DNA from: Clostridia bacterium
Lineage (GTDB): Bacteria > Bacillota > Clostridia > Christensenellales > Borkfalkiaceae
Reading direction: 5' to 3'
Length of the DNA stretch: 64,000 nucleotides
Assembly: GCA_017536205.1 (NCBI GenBank)
Contig: JAFXHX010000011.1
Coordinates: forward strand, 24,835 to 88,834
Each line of letters begins with the position of its first letter. Position 1 is the stretch's first letter. A model generated the notes under the pieces. The model saw nothing but the letters and a program-made list of their open reading frames with translations. It was not told where the DNA came from and made no database searches. Below, one piece after another: positions 9,162 to 16,786 of the stretch. The position numbers and the translations under genes are program-made.

Positions 9162-10414
9162 TCCGTTTCCCCCTCTACCGATACGGTAATTTTGCCGTTT
9201 AAGCCTTTTAATTTATCGCCGAGTAAAAGTAGCGTTTCCATTTCGCCAGGAACGGCAATTTTCTTCTTTCTAGAAATAATTACTTCGCCGTTGCACTCTG
9301 CTTTTACCGTGCAGTTTTTAATAACTTTTGAAACCCTGAAGAACGCTTTGACGTTGCCACCTGCGTTTTTATTGATTTTTTGGGGTAAAACGTAGGTAAC
9401 GTTTGCACCGCAGTCCGTTTCAATAACTTCTTTCTCGGTTGCGCCGTTTAATACGTATTCCGCCGCCGATTTACCTGCAATTTCCGCTTCTTCAGAAACG
9501 AAGTCAACAAGGTCGTGAACTTGTAAAACGTTACCGCAAGCAAATATACCGTCAACGCTAGTTTCACGGTTTTCATATACTATTGCGCCTTTTGTTCTTG
9601 GCGATAAGTTAACGCCCGCAGTTTTTGAAAGTTCGTTTTCGGGTATTAAACCTACCGAGAATAAAACGGTATCGCAATCGAAGTGCTTTTCAGTTCCTTT
9701 AATAGGCTTTTTGTTAGCGTCAACTTGCGCTATCGTAACGCCTTGAACTCTTTCTTTACCTTCGATGTTTACTATCGTGTGGTTAAGATATAAAGGAATA
9801 TCAAAATCGTCTAAACATTGAACGATGTTACGTTTTAATCCCGACGAGTGTGGCATAATTTCGCAAACGGCGTGAACTTTAGCGCCTTCAAGCGTCATAC
9901 GCCTTGCCATTATTAAACCTATATCGCCCGAGCCTAAAATTACAACGCTACGCCCCGGCATATAGCCTAAAATATTAACGTATTTTTGCGCAGTTCCCGC
10001 AGAGTAAACGCCTGCCGGGCGAGTGCCTGCAACGTTGAGTGCGCCACGGCTTCTTTCACGGCAACCCATTGATAAAACTACCGCTTTGCCTTCGACTGTA
10101 AACACGCCGTTTTCTGCGCTTATTGCAGTTACTTTTTTATCGTTAGAAACGGAAAGAACGGTTGTCTCGGTAAGGTACTCTATACCCCTTTCCTTAACGC
10201 CAACTATAAACCTTTCGGCATATTCTGGGCCCGTTAAACTTTCTTTAAACCTAGCAAGTCCAAAACCGTTGTGAATACACTGGTTAAGTATTCCGCCAAG
10301 TTGCGCTTCTCTTTCTAAAATTAAAATACTCTTAACACCGTTATCGTATGCCGATATAGCCGCTGCAAGACCTGCAGGACCACCGCCTATTATAATAATA
10401 TCGTAATTTCTCAT
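9158..10414 (-). CDS. NAD(P)/FAD-dependent oxidoreductase, partner subunit
   Basis: A 418-residue pyridine nucleotide-disulfide oxidoreductase-like flavoprotein. FAD binding is shown by IIIGGGPAGLAAA (about residues 7-19), NAD(P) binding by VVILGSGDIGL near 155, and the second FAD motif by VDGIFACGNV near 290. There is no CxxxxC redox-disulfide, so it is not a thioredoxin or lipoamide reductase. Its position between a DAO-type dehydrogenase and DUF1667 matches the anaerobic glycerol-3-phosphate dehydrogenase-like modules of Clostridia, where it probably passes electrons to NAD or another carrier. Start and stop overlap both neighbours by ATGA, so stoichiometric production is likely. Confidence 0.85.
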   Translation of the reverse strand: MRNYDIIIIGGGPAGLAAAISAYDNGVKSILILEREAQLGGILNQCIHNGFGLARFKESLTGPEYAERFIVGVKERGIEYLTETTVLSVSNDKKVTAISAENGVFTVEGKAVVLSMGCRERSRGALNVAGTRPAGVYSAGTAQKYVNILGYMPGRSVVILGSGDIGLIMARRMTLEGAKVHAVCEIMPHSSGLKRNIVQCLDDFDIPLYLNHTIVNIEGKERVQGVTIAQVDANKKPIKGTEKHFDCDTVLFSVGLIPENELSKTAGVNLSPRTKGAIVYENRETSVDGIFACGNVLQVHDLVDFVSEEAEIAGKSAAEYVLNGATEKEVIETDCGANVTYVLPQKINKNAGGNVKAFFRVSKVIKNCTVKAECNGEVIISRKKKIAVPGEMETLLLLGDKLKGLNGKITVSVEGETE

Positions 10415-11841
10415 TTGGTTTTACCTACTAAAAGATTTGAGTTTTTACCGTTTTTGGTTATCGTTTCAAAAGGAACGTTTAATTCCCTTGCAAGTATTTC
10501 TGCAACATGGGGTTGGCAGAAACCACCTTGACATCTACCCATACCCGCTCTAACTCTGCGCTTAACAGCATCAACGCTAGTGGCTTTTGGGTTTTCGTTT
10601 ATAGCCCTAACTATTTCGCCTTCGGTAATTTCTTCGCAACGGCAAACTATTTTACCATAGCGCTTGTCTTTTTTAATGATTTCGTTCTTTTCTTCTATAG
10701 TTAAGTTTTTAAAGAAGTAGTCGGGTTTACGAACGCCGTTAAAGTTTTTGTTTGCGTTAAGACTTAAATGCTTTGAAACAAGTTCTTCTACGGTGTATTT
10801 TGCTATTGCAGGTGCCGACGTAAGACCCGGCGATTCAATGCCCGCAAGGTTTATAAGACCGTTTACAACGGGACTATTTTCAATAATAAAGTCGTGCCTA
10901 TCGCAATACGCTCTAACACCTGCAAACGACGTAATGGTGTTGTAGTGTGGAACGTTTTTGCACATTTCGTTGGCAGTTTTAGTAACGAACGCTAAACCAT
11001 CTTGCGAAGTGTATGTTTCACCGTCGTCAACTTCTTCTGCGGTAGGTCCTAATAAAATATTGCCATCAACCGTTTGTGTTACAAGTATTCCCTTACCTTT
11101 TTTAGTGGGAGTTTTAAATATGGTGTGCGAAACAAAATTACCGCTTTCACGGTCAAGTAAAACGTATTCACCCTTTCTTCCACCAACTTTAAAGGTGTTA
11201 TCGCCTGCAAGCGAGGCAACCTTTCCGCTACCTAAACCTGCGGCGTTAATAATTACTTTTGCATTTAACTCTCTACCGTCGGTTGCAGTTACTTTAAAAC
11301 CGTTTTCAAGTTTTTCAATATTTGCAACTTCAAAGTCTACATAAAGTTCGGCGCCGTTATCCATAGCGTTGCCGATAGAAGCAATAGTTAAATCGTAAGG
11401 GCAAACTATTGCGCCCGTTTTTGCGTGGAGCGCACCAAGTGCGTTATCTGCAATATTTGGCTCTAACGCTTTAAGTTCGCTTTCACCTATAATTTCTAAA
11501 CTTTCAACGCCGTTTTTTTCACCACGAACTTTAAGTTCTTTAAGCGTTTCAAGGTCTTCTTCGCTAAACGCAACTACGAGCGAGCCGTTAACCCTGTATT
11601 TAACGCCAAGTTCGCTTGCGTAATCTTTCATCATTTTACTGCCTAAAACGTTGAACTTTGCTTTTAGCGAGCCTTCTTTAGCGTCATACCCGGCGTGGAC
11701 TATGCCACTATTTGCCTTGCTTTGACCCATAGCAACGTCGCTCTCTTTTTCTACCATACAAACTTTTAATTCGTACTTAGTAAGTTCTCTTAACACGGTT
11801 GCGCCTATAACGCCACCGCCTACAACTAAAACGTCAAACAT
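10411..11841 (-). CDS. FAD-dependent glycerol-3-phosphate dehydrogenase-like protein with BFD domain
   Basis: A 476-residue protein. Residues 1-370 form a DAO-type FAD domain with VVGGGVIGATVLREL at the N-terminus and SGIVHAGYD downstream, as in GlpA, GlpO and L-2-hydroxyglutarate oxidases. From about residue 400 there is a BFD-like [2Fe-2S] domain with CRCEEITEGEIV and GRCQGGFCQ. This two-domain layout is that of the anaerobic GlpA type. The divergent DeoR/GlpR-type regulator supports glycerol-3-phosphate as substrate, but 2-hydroxyglutarate or another hydroxyacid cannot be excluded. It is the first gene of the five-gene operon; GGTG precedes the ATG. No glycerol kinase or facilitator gene is in the window. 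Confidence 0.85.
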   Translation of the reverse strand: MFDVLVVGGGVIGATVLRELTKYELKVCMVEKESDVAMGQSKANSGIVHAGYDAKEGSLKAKFNVLGSKMMKDYASELGVKYRVNGSLVVAFSEEDLETLKELKVRGEKNGVESLEIIGESELKALEPNIADNALGALHAKTGAIVCPYDLTIASIGNAMDNGAELYVDFEVANIEKLENGFKVTATDGRELNAKVIINAAGLGSGKVASLAGDNTFKVGGRKGEYVLLDRESGNFVSHTIFKTPTKKGKGILVTQTVDGNILLGPTAEEVDDGETYTSQDGLAFVTKTANEMCKNVPHYNTITSFAGVRAYCDRHDFIIENSPVVNGLINLAGIESPGLTSAPAIAKYTVEELVSKHLSLNANKNFNGVRKPDYFFKNLTIEEKNEIIKKDKRYGKIVCRCEEITEGEIVRAINENPKATSVDAVKRRVRAGMGRCQGGFCQPHVAEILARELNVPFETITKNGKNSNLLVGKTK

Positions 11842-11855
11842 AATTCACCTATCTA

Positions 11856-11884
11856 TTGACAAAGTATTATAGTTATATTATAAT
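11856..11884 (+). promoter_or_regulatory. consensus sigma-A promoter of the GlpR-like gene
   Basis: TTGACA (11856-11861), a 17-base spacer and TATAAT (11879-11884) match the consensus exactly and face the regulator gene. Transcription would start near 11891, leaving a leader of about 98 bases. The outward promoter of the minus-strand operon must overlap this region (several TATAAT-like boxes), so the two promoters probably compete. Confidence 0.75.
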
Positions 11885-11948
11885 ACAAATAATCAAATAA
11901 TCAATATTATTTTTAAAAATAGTCAAAAATGGCGCAAAAAATGACTTT

Positions 11949-11999
11949 TGAGCATATTTCACTGCTCATTTGAGCAAAAAGGAGTAGTATGAGTGAGCA
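11949..11999. promoter_or_regulatory. phased TGAGCA repeats, putative operator array
   Basis: TGAGCA occurs at 11949-11954, 11971-11976 and 11994-11999, steps of 22 and 23 bases, about two helical turns. An inverted copy TGCTCA lies at 11963-11968. The array spans the ribosome binding site and first codons of the DeoR/GlpR-like gene, suggesting autoregulation. The first copy and the inverted copy could also form an RNA hairpin in the leader. Confidence 0.5.
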
Positions 12000-12738
12000 T
12001 CAAGAAAAAGAAATAATGTCGTATATTCAAGAAAGGCAATTTGCAACCGTTTCGCAAATTGCAAGTGACCTTTACGTTTCACCTTCAACGGTAAGGCGAA
12101 AACTTGCAAAACTTCAACGTTCGGGGTTTATAACTAGAACTCGTGGCGGGGCTAAAATTAACGATAGCAGTAACCTACTTCCTAGTTTTTCGTTTAGAAC
12201 GCACCAAAATAGCCTTGAAAAGAAAAAAATTGCAATGTCGGCAACGCAACTTATTAAAAACGGCGACGTTATTTTTTTAGATGGCTCTACTTCGGCTTTC
12301 TTTATAGCCGAATACCTTTCGGGGTTTAAAGATATTAAGGTTATAACTAATGGGCTTGATACCCTTTCACTTCTTGCTAAAAACGGCATCGACGCATACT
12401 CTACGGGTGGTTGGCTACTTAAATCGAGCAATTCTGCGCTCGTTGGCGAACACGCAATAAATATGATAAACCGTTTCCACGCCGACGTTACATTTTTCTC
12501 GGCGGCATCGGTTACCAACGACGGTAGAATATACGACATTTTTGAAGAAGAAAACCCCGTTAGGCTTGCAATGTTTAAAAACTCATCTAAAATTGTGTTT
12601 TTAAGCGATAGCACCAAGTACGGCAAAGTTTCGCCCTACTATATTTGCGATATATCTAACGTTGACTATATCGTTTCAGATATAGATATATCTAAAAAGT
12701 TTAACTCGGGCATTAAACTACCCGAAATAGTTTACTAA
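11989..12738 (+). CDS. DeoR/GlpR family transcriptional regulator
   Basis: A 249-residue protein with a DeoR-type winged helix-turn-helix at about residues 14-57 (QIASDLYVSPSTVRRKLAKL) and a C-terminal ISOCOT-fold sugar-phosphate sensor domain containing DGSTS and ITNGL. Such proteins are usually repressors released by a phosphorylated sugar or glycerol-3-phosphate. It is divergent from the flavoprotein operon, with 147 bases between start codons, and probably controls both directions. The start has AGGAG 4-5 bases upstream. I leave the symbol blank because the ligand is only inferred from the neighbours. Confidence 0.9.
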   Translation: MSEHQEKEIMSYIQERQFATVSQIASDLYVSPSTVRRKLAKLQRSGFITRTRGGAKINDSSNLLPSFSFRTHQNSLEKKKIAMSATQLIKNGDVIFLDGSTSAFFIAEYLSGFKDIKVITNGLDTLSLLAKNGIDAYSTGGWLLKSSNSALVGEHAINMINRFHADVTFFSAASVTNDGRIYDIFEEENPVRLAMFKNSSKIVFLSDSTKYGKVSPYYICDISNVDYIVSDIDISKKFNSGIKLPEIVY

Positions 12739-12740
12739 AC

Positions 12741-12770
12741 AAAAAACTCTCACGAGCGTGAGAGTTTTTT
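12741..12770. terminator. bidirectional intrinsic terminator
   Basis: AAAAAACTCTCACG (12741-12754) pairs with CGTGAGAGTTTTTT (12757-12770). It separates the convergent GlpR-like gene and iron-sulfur protein operon. The CTCTC/GAGAG core is shared with the hairpins at 16704 and 17636. Confidence 0.88.
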
Positions 12771-12774
12771 TGTT

Positions 12775-13746
12775 TTATTTTGTAAAGTCCCATTCCTTTT
12801 CGCGCTTAAGGGTTTCAAATTGTTTGGTTGAAAGTTTCCAGTCGTCGCCTTCACGGAACTTTTTATTAAACTTTTTAGTAAGCAAGCCCTTTTCTTCAAG
12901 GTGAACGTAGCAAGCCCTATCGCACGCCCTACCGCAAATTGAAGAACGGTAGTTGTGTTTTGCGGGGGGATAGAAATAAGTGCTATCCATTATATCTTTT
13001 GCCTTTTGAACGTCCATCTCTGCGGTGCCGTTTATAATATCAAGCCTATCTTCAAACTCTAAATAAGCATCGGGTGGCATAAACGGGTTTTTACTACCGT
13101 TTGCACCGTTATAGTATACCGAGCAACGCCAAGTATCTAAATTACCGTCTTTTTTAATTGCTCTGCCCGGGCACGCTTCTATACACTTTCCACACCTATC
13201 GCAAAGCGACGGGGTTTTAAGTGGCGAAGGCTCGATTTCAGCATCGGTTAAAATAAAAACGTAACGAATAAACGGGCCGTATTCTTCGGTTAAAAGGCTA
13301 TTTATCATACTGCGTTCGCCAAGACCGCATTTTACTGCGCACTCTAAAAAATCAATTTGGTTTTCAATTTTAACACCACGGTAAATATCGCCGTAATCAA
13401 CTTCGGGGTTGGTTGAGTTTTCCTCGTTCATAATAAGTTGATTTCTTCTTTGCGGAATTGCAGTAAAGCCTTCGCTTTCAATAAGGTTAGAAACGGTTAA
13501 AAGCGCAAGTGGCATTACCGTTTCTTCTAGGTTTTCAACGCCCATTGTGGTGTATTGATAATAGGTTGAACCTTCTTCAATACCACGGTATATTCCACGA
13601 AGAACCCTAAAACCTAAACCTACAACCGTTTTAACGGTTGGCATTACTTTGAAAATGGCGTTATTGCTATCAAAACGGCTAGCAGGAGCAAAGCCAACTA
13701 GGTCGGCATCGTAGCGTTTAGCAAGTTCTATTATTCTATTTCTCAT
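12775..13746 (-). CDS. QueG/RdhA-like double [4Fe-4S] cluster protein, paralogue 3
   Basis: A protein of about 323 residues when started at the ATG at 13746, which overlaps the upstream stop (ATGA) and has AGGAG upstream; a longer frame to 13809 runs into the neighbouring gene and is unlikely. The N-terminal half (ELAKRYDADLVGFAPASRF, then VVGLGFRVLRGIYRGIE) resembles the cobalamin-binding half of epoxyqueuosine reductase and reductive dehalogenases. Two cluster motifs follow: CDRCGKCIEACPG and a C-terminal CGRACDRAC. It is the third of three tandem paralogues. The reaction is unknown. It is not ordinary QueG, because three diverged copies lie together under an AraC-type regulator. Confidence 0.8.
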   Translation of the reverse strand: MRNRIIELAKRYDADLVGFAPASRFDSNNAIFKVMPTVKTVVGLGFRVLRGIYRGIEEGSTYYQYTTMGVENLEETVMPLALLTVSNLIESEGFTAIPQRRNQLIMNEENSTNPEVDYGDIYRGVKIENQIDFLECAVKCGLGERSMINSLLTEEYGPFIRYVFILTDAEIEPSPLKTPSLCDRCGKCIEACPGRAIKKDGNLDTWRCSVYYNGANGSKNPFMPPDAYLEFEDRLDIINGTAEMDVQKAKDIMDSTYFYPPAKHNYRSSICGRACDRACYVHLEEKGLLTKKFNKKFREGDDWKLSTKQFETLKREKEWDFTK

Positions 13747-14645
13747 AATTTGCCACTCTCCTTTAAGTGCTTGTTGCAAACGCTTTCGCACGACCTTGCG
13801 CATAAACAAGGAACGTAACCGAAGTGTGCTTCCGGCAAGAACTTAAGTTCAGGATAAATTGCTTGTGCACTTTCTTTATCAAACTTCTTTTCCCCGTTTA
13901 AAATGGCTTCGCGTTCGGGGTTATTCTTTAAAAACTCATCAGTTATAAACGGGTTTGATTTGTGAGCGCCACGATAGTAAACCGAGCATTGCCAACTATC
14001 TACGCCACTACTTGAAATTGCGTTACCAGGGCAAGCGTTTAAGCACTTTCCACACTTGTCGCAAAGGCTTTCGGTAAAAGGCTTATCGTAATCTAATTCC
14101 ATATCGGTAATTATGTAAACAAAGCGCATTTGAGTTCCGTATTTAGGAACTATAACTTTGCCGTGCATACCTTCTTTGCCAAGCCCGCAAACTTCTGCAG
14201 CCTTGTTGGGGTTTATAATAACGTCGGGAACGGCTTTATCAGGGCTAACTGCGCTTGCAAATTGAAGTTGATATATTTTAGCAACTTCGGGGTTGGTAGT
14301 TTCGTCACCTTTAATTTTAAAGCCTGGAATTGACCTTTGCAAACAAGCGTCGTACCCTTCGTCTTCAATGAGCCTGCCCATTTTTAAAAGGAATATTTCG
14401 GCAAACACTTCGTCTATATACTTAACGCCAAGGTTAACGTAGTTAAAGTATTGACGCTTATCGTCCATAGCGTTATAAAGTCCGTTTGGTATTTTAATAC
14501 CAAAACCTATAATTGATTTTGCTTTTGGGAGTATTGAAAACGGATTTCTTTGTATAGGCTCGTTGCGCATAAGTTCAACGTTACCTATACCACAAACGGT
14601 TGCGCCGTATTCAATTGCTTTTTGTTTAATGAATTCGCTAGTCAT
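13743..14645 (-). CDS. QueG/RdhA-like double [4Fe-4S] cluster protein, paralogue 2
   Basis: A protein of about 300 residues. The ATG at 14645 is preferred over the GTG at 14651 because the AGGAG site overlaps the GTG. The N-terminal half matches its two neighbours (IGFGIKIPNGLYNAMDD corresponds to FAFRIPRGVQRGIEE and LGFRVLRGIYRGIEE). Cluster motifs are CDKCGKCLNACPG and, near the C-terminus, CLCARSCESVC. The motif WQCSVYYRGAHKSNPF between them is shared with paralogue 3 and, in looser form, with paralogue 1. It is the shortest of the trio. No substrate is evident. Confidence 0.8.
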   Translation of the reverse strand: MTSEFIKQKAIEYGATVCGIGNVELMRNEPIQRNPFSILPKAKSIIGFGIKIPNGLYNAMDDKRQYFNYVNLGVKYIDEVFAEIFLLKMGRLIEDEGYDACLQRSIPGFKIKGDETTNPEVAKIYQLQFASAVSPDKAVPDVIINPNKAAEVCGLGKEGMHGKVIVPKYGTQMRFVYIITDMELDYDKPFTESLCDKCGKCLNACPGNAISSSGVDSWQCSVYYRGAHKSNPFITDEFLKNNPEREAILNGEKKFDKESAQAIYPELKFLPEAHFGYVPCLCARSCESVCNKHLKESGKL

Positions 14646-14653
14646 AACCACTC

Positions 14654-15733
14654 CTATCTATCCATTTTCCACGCTTTTTTTTCACGCAAAGGTTGTTTAA
14701 ATCTGCCGTGCATAGAACCACCTTTCTTTTCAAGCATACTTACGCACGCCCTTATGCAACCACCACATTTTGCCATATTGTAACCAACCCAACTTGGGAA
14801 GTATTTTTCAAGCGCAGTGTAAACCTTAATAACTTCTTGCTCGTTCGCTTCGCTAGTTACGCCTTCTAAAAGGTCGAGCATACCGTTTTCGTTTTTATCG
14901 AAAACTTCTTTGGGAACGAAGGGATTGTAATATCTACCACCGTGAGTGTAGAACGCATAGCAACGCCACATATCTATATCGCCCCACTCGCATATTTTAC
15001 CCGCTAAATTAACGGTTATAGTTTTACCCGAGTTAACGGCGGGTATGCAGTGACCGGGGCACTCTCTTACGCAAGCGCCACACTTACGGCAAAGTGGCTC
15101 GCCACTATACATTTCGTCGTATTCAAGTTCAGCGTCGGTAAATATAAAGGCTACCCTTTGAAGTGGACCGAACTCCGGCGTTAAAAGCATTTTACTCCAA
15201 CCTATTTCGCCAAGACCACAAGCAACTGCCGCTAAACGGAATTGAAACTGTAAATCGGGTGGAACTTTATTTTCGCCAACTTCTCTTGTAAACTGAACGC
15301 TTCTGTGGTGCGCCGTTTTATCTTTTGCGTGTTGGCTAACTTCAATTTGTTCTTCTGGAGATAATGAGTTTCCAGGGCTACCGTCCATATCGGAAACAAC
15401 GCCACGAGCACCCGTGTTGCGATAAACTACTGCTTCATAGCCTTCGTCTTCAATAACCCTACCAACGTGATGAAGTACTGCAGGAGCGTATATTTCGTTA
15501 ATTCCACCGTAAGCCATTGAAGGATATTGATAAAATTGCGTTCCTTCTTCAATACCACGTTGAACGCCTCTTGGTATTCTAAACGCAAACGCTATAACGC
15601 TTTTTGCACCTGGGAATAAATACCTTGGGTCCATTTCCTTAGGCGCGCCCTCAAAGCGTGACATAGGCGCAATACCACACTTGTCTGCCCCTGCTTCGTA
15701 AGCCGCTTTTTTAATCATTTCACTGGTTAACAT
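14654..15733 (-). CDS. QueG/RdhA-like double [4Fe-4S] cluster protein, paralogue 1
   Basis: A 359-residue protein and the first gene of the trio. The N-terminal domain (AAYEAGADKCGIAPMSRFEGAP, then VIAFAFRIPRGVQRGIEEG) and the central ACGLGEIGWSKMLLTPEFGP are close to the QueG/reductive dehalogenase superfamily, where this part holds cobalamin. Cluster motifs are CRKCGACVRECPG and CGGCIRAC near residue 325. It has an insert of about 40 residues (roughly 110-150) missing from the other two. No twin-arginine signal is present, so it is cytoplasmic, unlike respiratory dehalogenases. AGGAG lies 8 bases before the ATG. Confidence 0.8.
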   Translation of the reverse strand: MLTSEMIKKAAYEAGADKCGIAPMSRFEGAPKEMDPRYLFPGAKSVIAFAFRIPRGVQRGIEEGTQFYQYPSMAYGGINEIYAPAVLHHVGRVIEDEGYEAVVYRNTGARGVVSDMDGSPGNSLSPEEQIEVSQHAKDKTAHHRSVQFTREVGENKVPPDLQFQFRLAAVACGLGEIGWSKMLLTPEFGPLQRVAFIFTDAELEYDEMYSGEPLCRKCGACVRECPGHCIPAVNSGKTITVNLAGKICEWGDIDMWRCYAFYTHGGRYYNPFVPKEVFDKNENGMLDLLEGVTSEANEQEVIKVYTALEKYFPSWVGYNMAKCGGCIRACVSMLEKKGGSMHGRFKQPLREKKAWKMDR

Positions 15734-15780
15734 TTTTTCTCCTTTAAAACAAAGTTTTATAAGTAATTTATACTACCGTA

Positions 15781-15809
15781 TTGACTATAACACATTTTAA
15801 TGCTATAAT
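15781..15809 (+). promoter_or_regulatory. sigma-A promoter of the AraC regulator
   Basis: TTGACT (15781-15786), 17-base spacer, TATAAT (15804-15809). The predicted start of transcription is about 40 bases before the AraC start codon. The minus-strand operon must start its transcript in the same 123-base gap; no equally clear promoter was seen for it, which fits an activator-dependent promoter. Confidence 0.7.
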
Positions 15810-15856
15810 CTATAAAAAATCACACAAAAAATATAACAAATCAAACATTTATAGTT

Positions 15857-16705
15857 ATGGAACTTTTTGAACTTAACCCACATATACGCTACGCGCGTGT
15901 ACATAAAAGTGCTTTTAATTACCGTAAAGATATAAGCGTTTGCTACGATTGCCGTTTATTTTACTTTGAAACGGCTAGCGGGAGAATTACTATTAACGGC
16001 GTAAAATATAACGTTTCGAGTGGAACTGCCGTTTACGTTCCACCCGCGCAAGAATACCGATTTGACGTTACTTTTGACAGTGACACAAAAATTATTATTT
16101 TAGACTTTGATTTGGTTACCACCTTTTCACATTTAACAAGTTCAATAGGCACTGCAACGCCCACTACTTTTGATAAAAATCGTATGCCTTCTTACCCTAT
16201 TCCAAGTGAGTTAAGCAAGCCTATCGTTAAGTTTTTACCAAACGTTGCAAGTAACCTTAACGCATGCGCCGAAAACTTTGTTTTTAAAGACGGGCCGTAT
16301 AAAGAACGCTCTTCTGCACTACTTAAACTGTGCCTTTTAGAACTTGTTGCGCCACTTGAAATATCTGCACGCTCTGCGCTTTGCAAAAAGGTGGTTGAAT
16401 ACGTTTCTAAAAACTATAAAATATCAACGCTAACTAACGAAGAAATTGCAAGTGCTTTTAACTATCACCCCTATCACCTTAACAGAATTATTAAGCAAGA
16501 AACGGGAAAAAGCCTTAAAAATTACATTACTTATTATAGGCTTCAACTTGCTAAAAACTTGCTTTTAACAACGACAAGTAACGTTAGCCAAATTGCAAGT
16601 GAAGTGGGCTTTTGCACACCCGCCTATTTTATTAAAACTTTCCGTGAAAAAATAGGTTTAACCCCTAAAGAATATAGAAGGCTTCAACGCCATACCGAAA
16701 TATAA
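15857..16705 (+). CDS. AraC family transcriptional regulator
   Basis: A 282-residue protein with an N-terminal cupin-type ligand domain (about residues 15-115, including SGTAVYVPPAQEYRF) and a C-terminal pair of helix-turn-helices (about 178-280, with FNYHPYHLNRIIKQETGKSL and VGFCTPAYFIKTFREKIG). AraC proteins of this shape usually activate a divergent operon in response to a small molecule. Here the divergent operon is the iron-sulfur trio. No good ribosome binding site precedes the ATG at 15857, and no better start was seen, so it may be translated weakly. It ends in a strong terminator. Confidence 0.9.
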   Translation: MELFELNPHIRYARVHKSAFNYRKDISVCYDCRLFYFETASGRITINGVKYNVSSGTAVYVPPAQEYRFDVTFDSDTKIIILDFDLVTTFSHLTSSIGTATPTTFDKNRMPSYPIPSELSKPIVKFLPNVASNLNACAENFVFKDGPYKERSSALLKLCLLELVAPLEISARSALCKKVVEYVSKNYKISTLTNEEIASAFNYHPYHLNRIIKQETGKSLKNYITYYRLQLAKNLLLTTTSNVSQIASEVGFCTPAYFIKTFREKIGLTPKEYRRLQRHTEI

Positions 16706-16736
16706 AAAACTCTCGCTTTTCGCGAGAGTTTTTTTT
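16704..16736 (+). terminator. intrinsic terminator, copy 1 of a repeated hairpin
   Basis: CTCTCGC (16710-16716) and GCGAGAG (16722-16728) around TTTTC, flanked by an A-run and an eight-base T-run. A near-identical 30-base hairpin recurs at 17636-17668. Confidence 0.88.
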
Positions 16737-16751
16737 GTTCACGCAAAATAC

Positions 16752-16780
16752 TTGTAAAAACAATTTACATATGTTATAAT
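16752..16780 (+). promoter_or_regulatory. promoter of the structured RNA
   Basis: TTGTAA (16752-16757), 17-base spacer, TATAAT (16775-16780). The expected transcription start, 16786-16787, coincides with the first base of the long closing stem of the RNA. Confidence 0.7.
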
Positions 16781-16786
16781 AATTAT

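Noticed and set aside
13747..13809. Longer N-terminus for the third iron-sulfur paralogue
   Set aside because: The extension (MFMRKVVRKRLQQ) overlaps the previous gene and has no homology to the other paralogues; the ATG at 13746 has AGGAG and a start/stop overlap.
12775..15733. Simple annotation of the trio as queG
   Set aside because: QueG is a single-copy housekeeping enzyme; three diverged tandem copies with an AraC regulator argue for another role, although the superfamily is the same.
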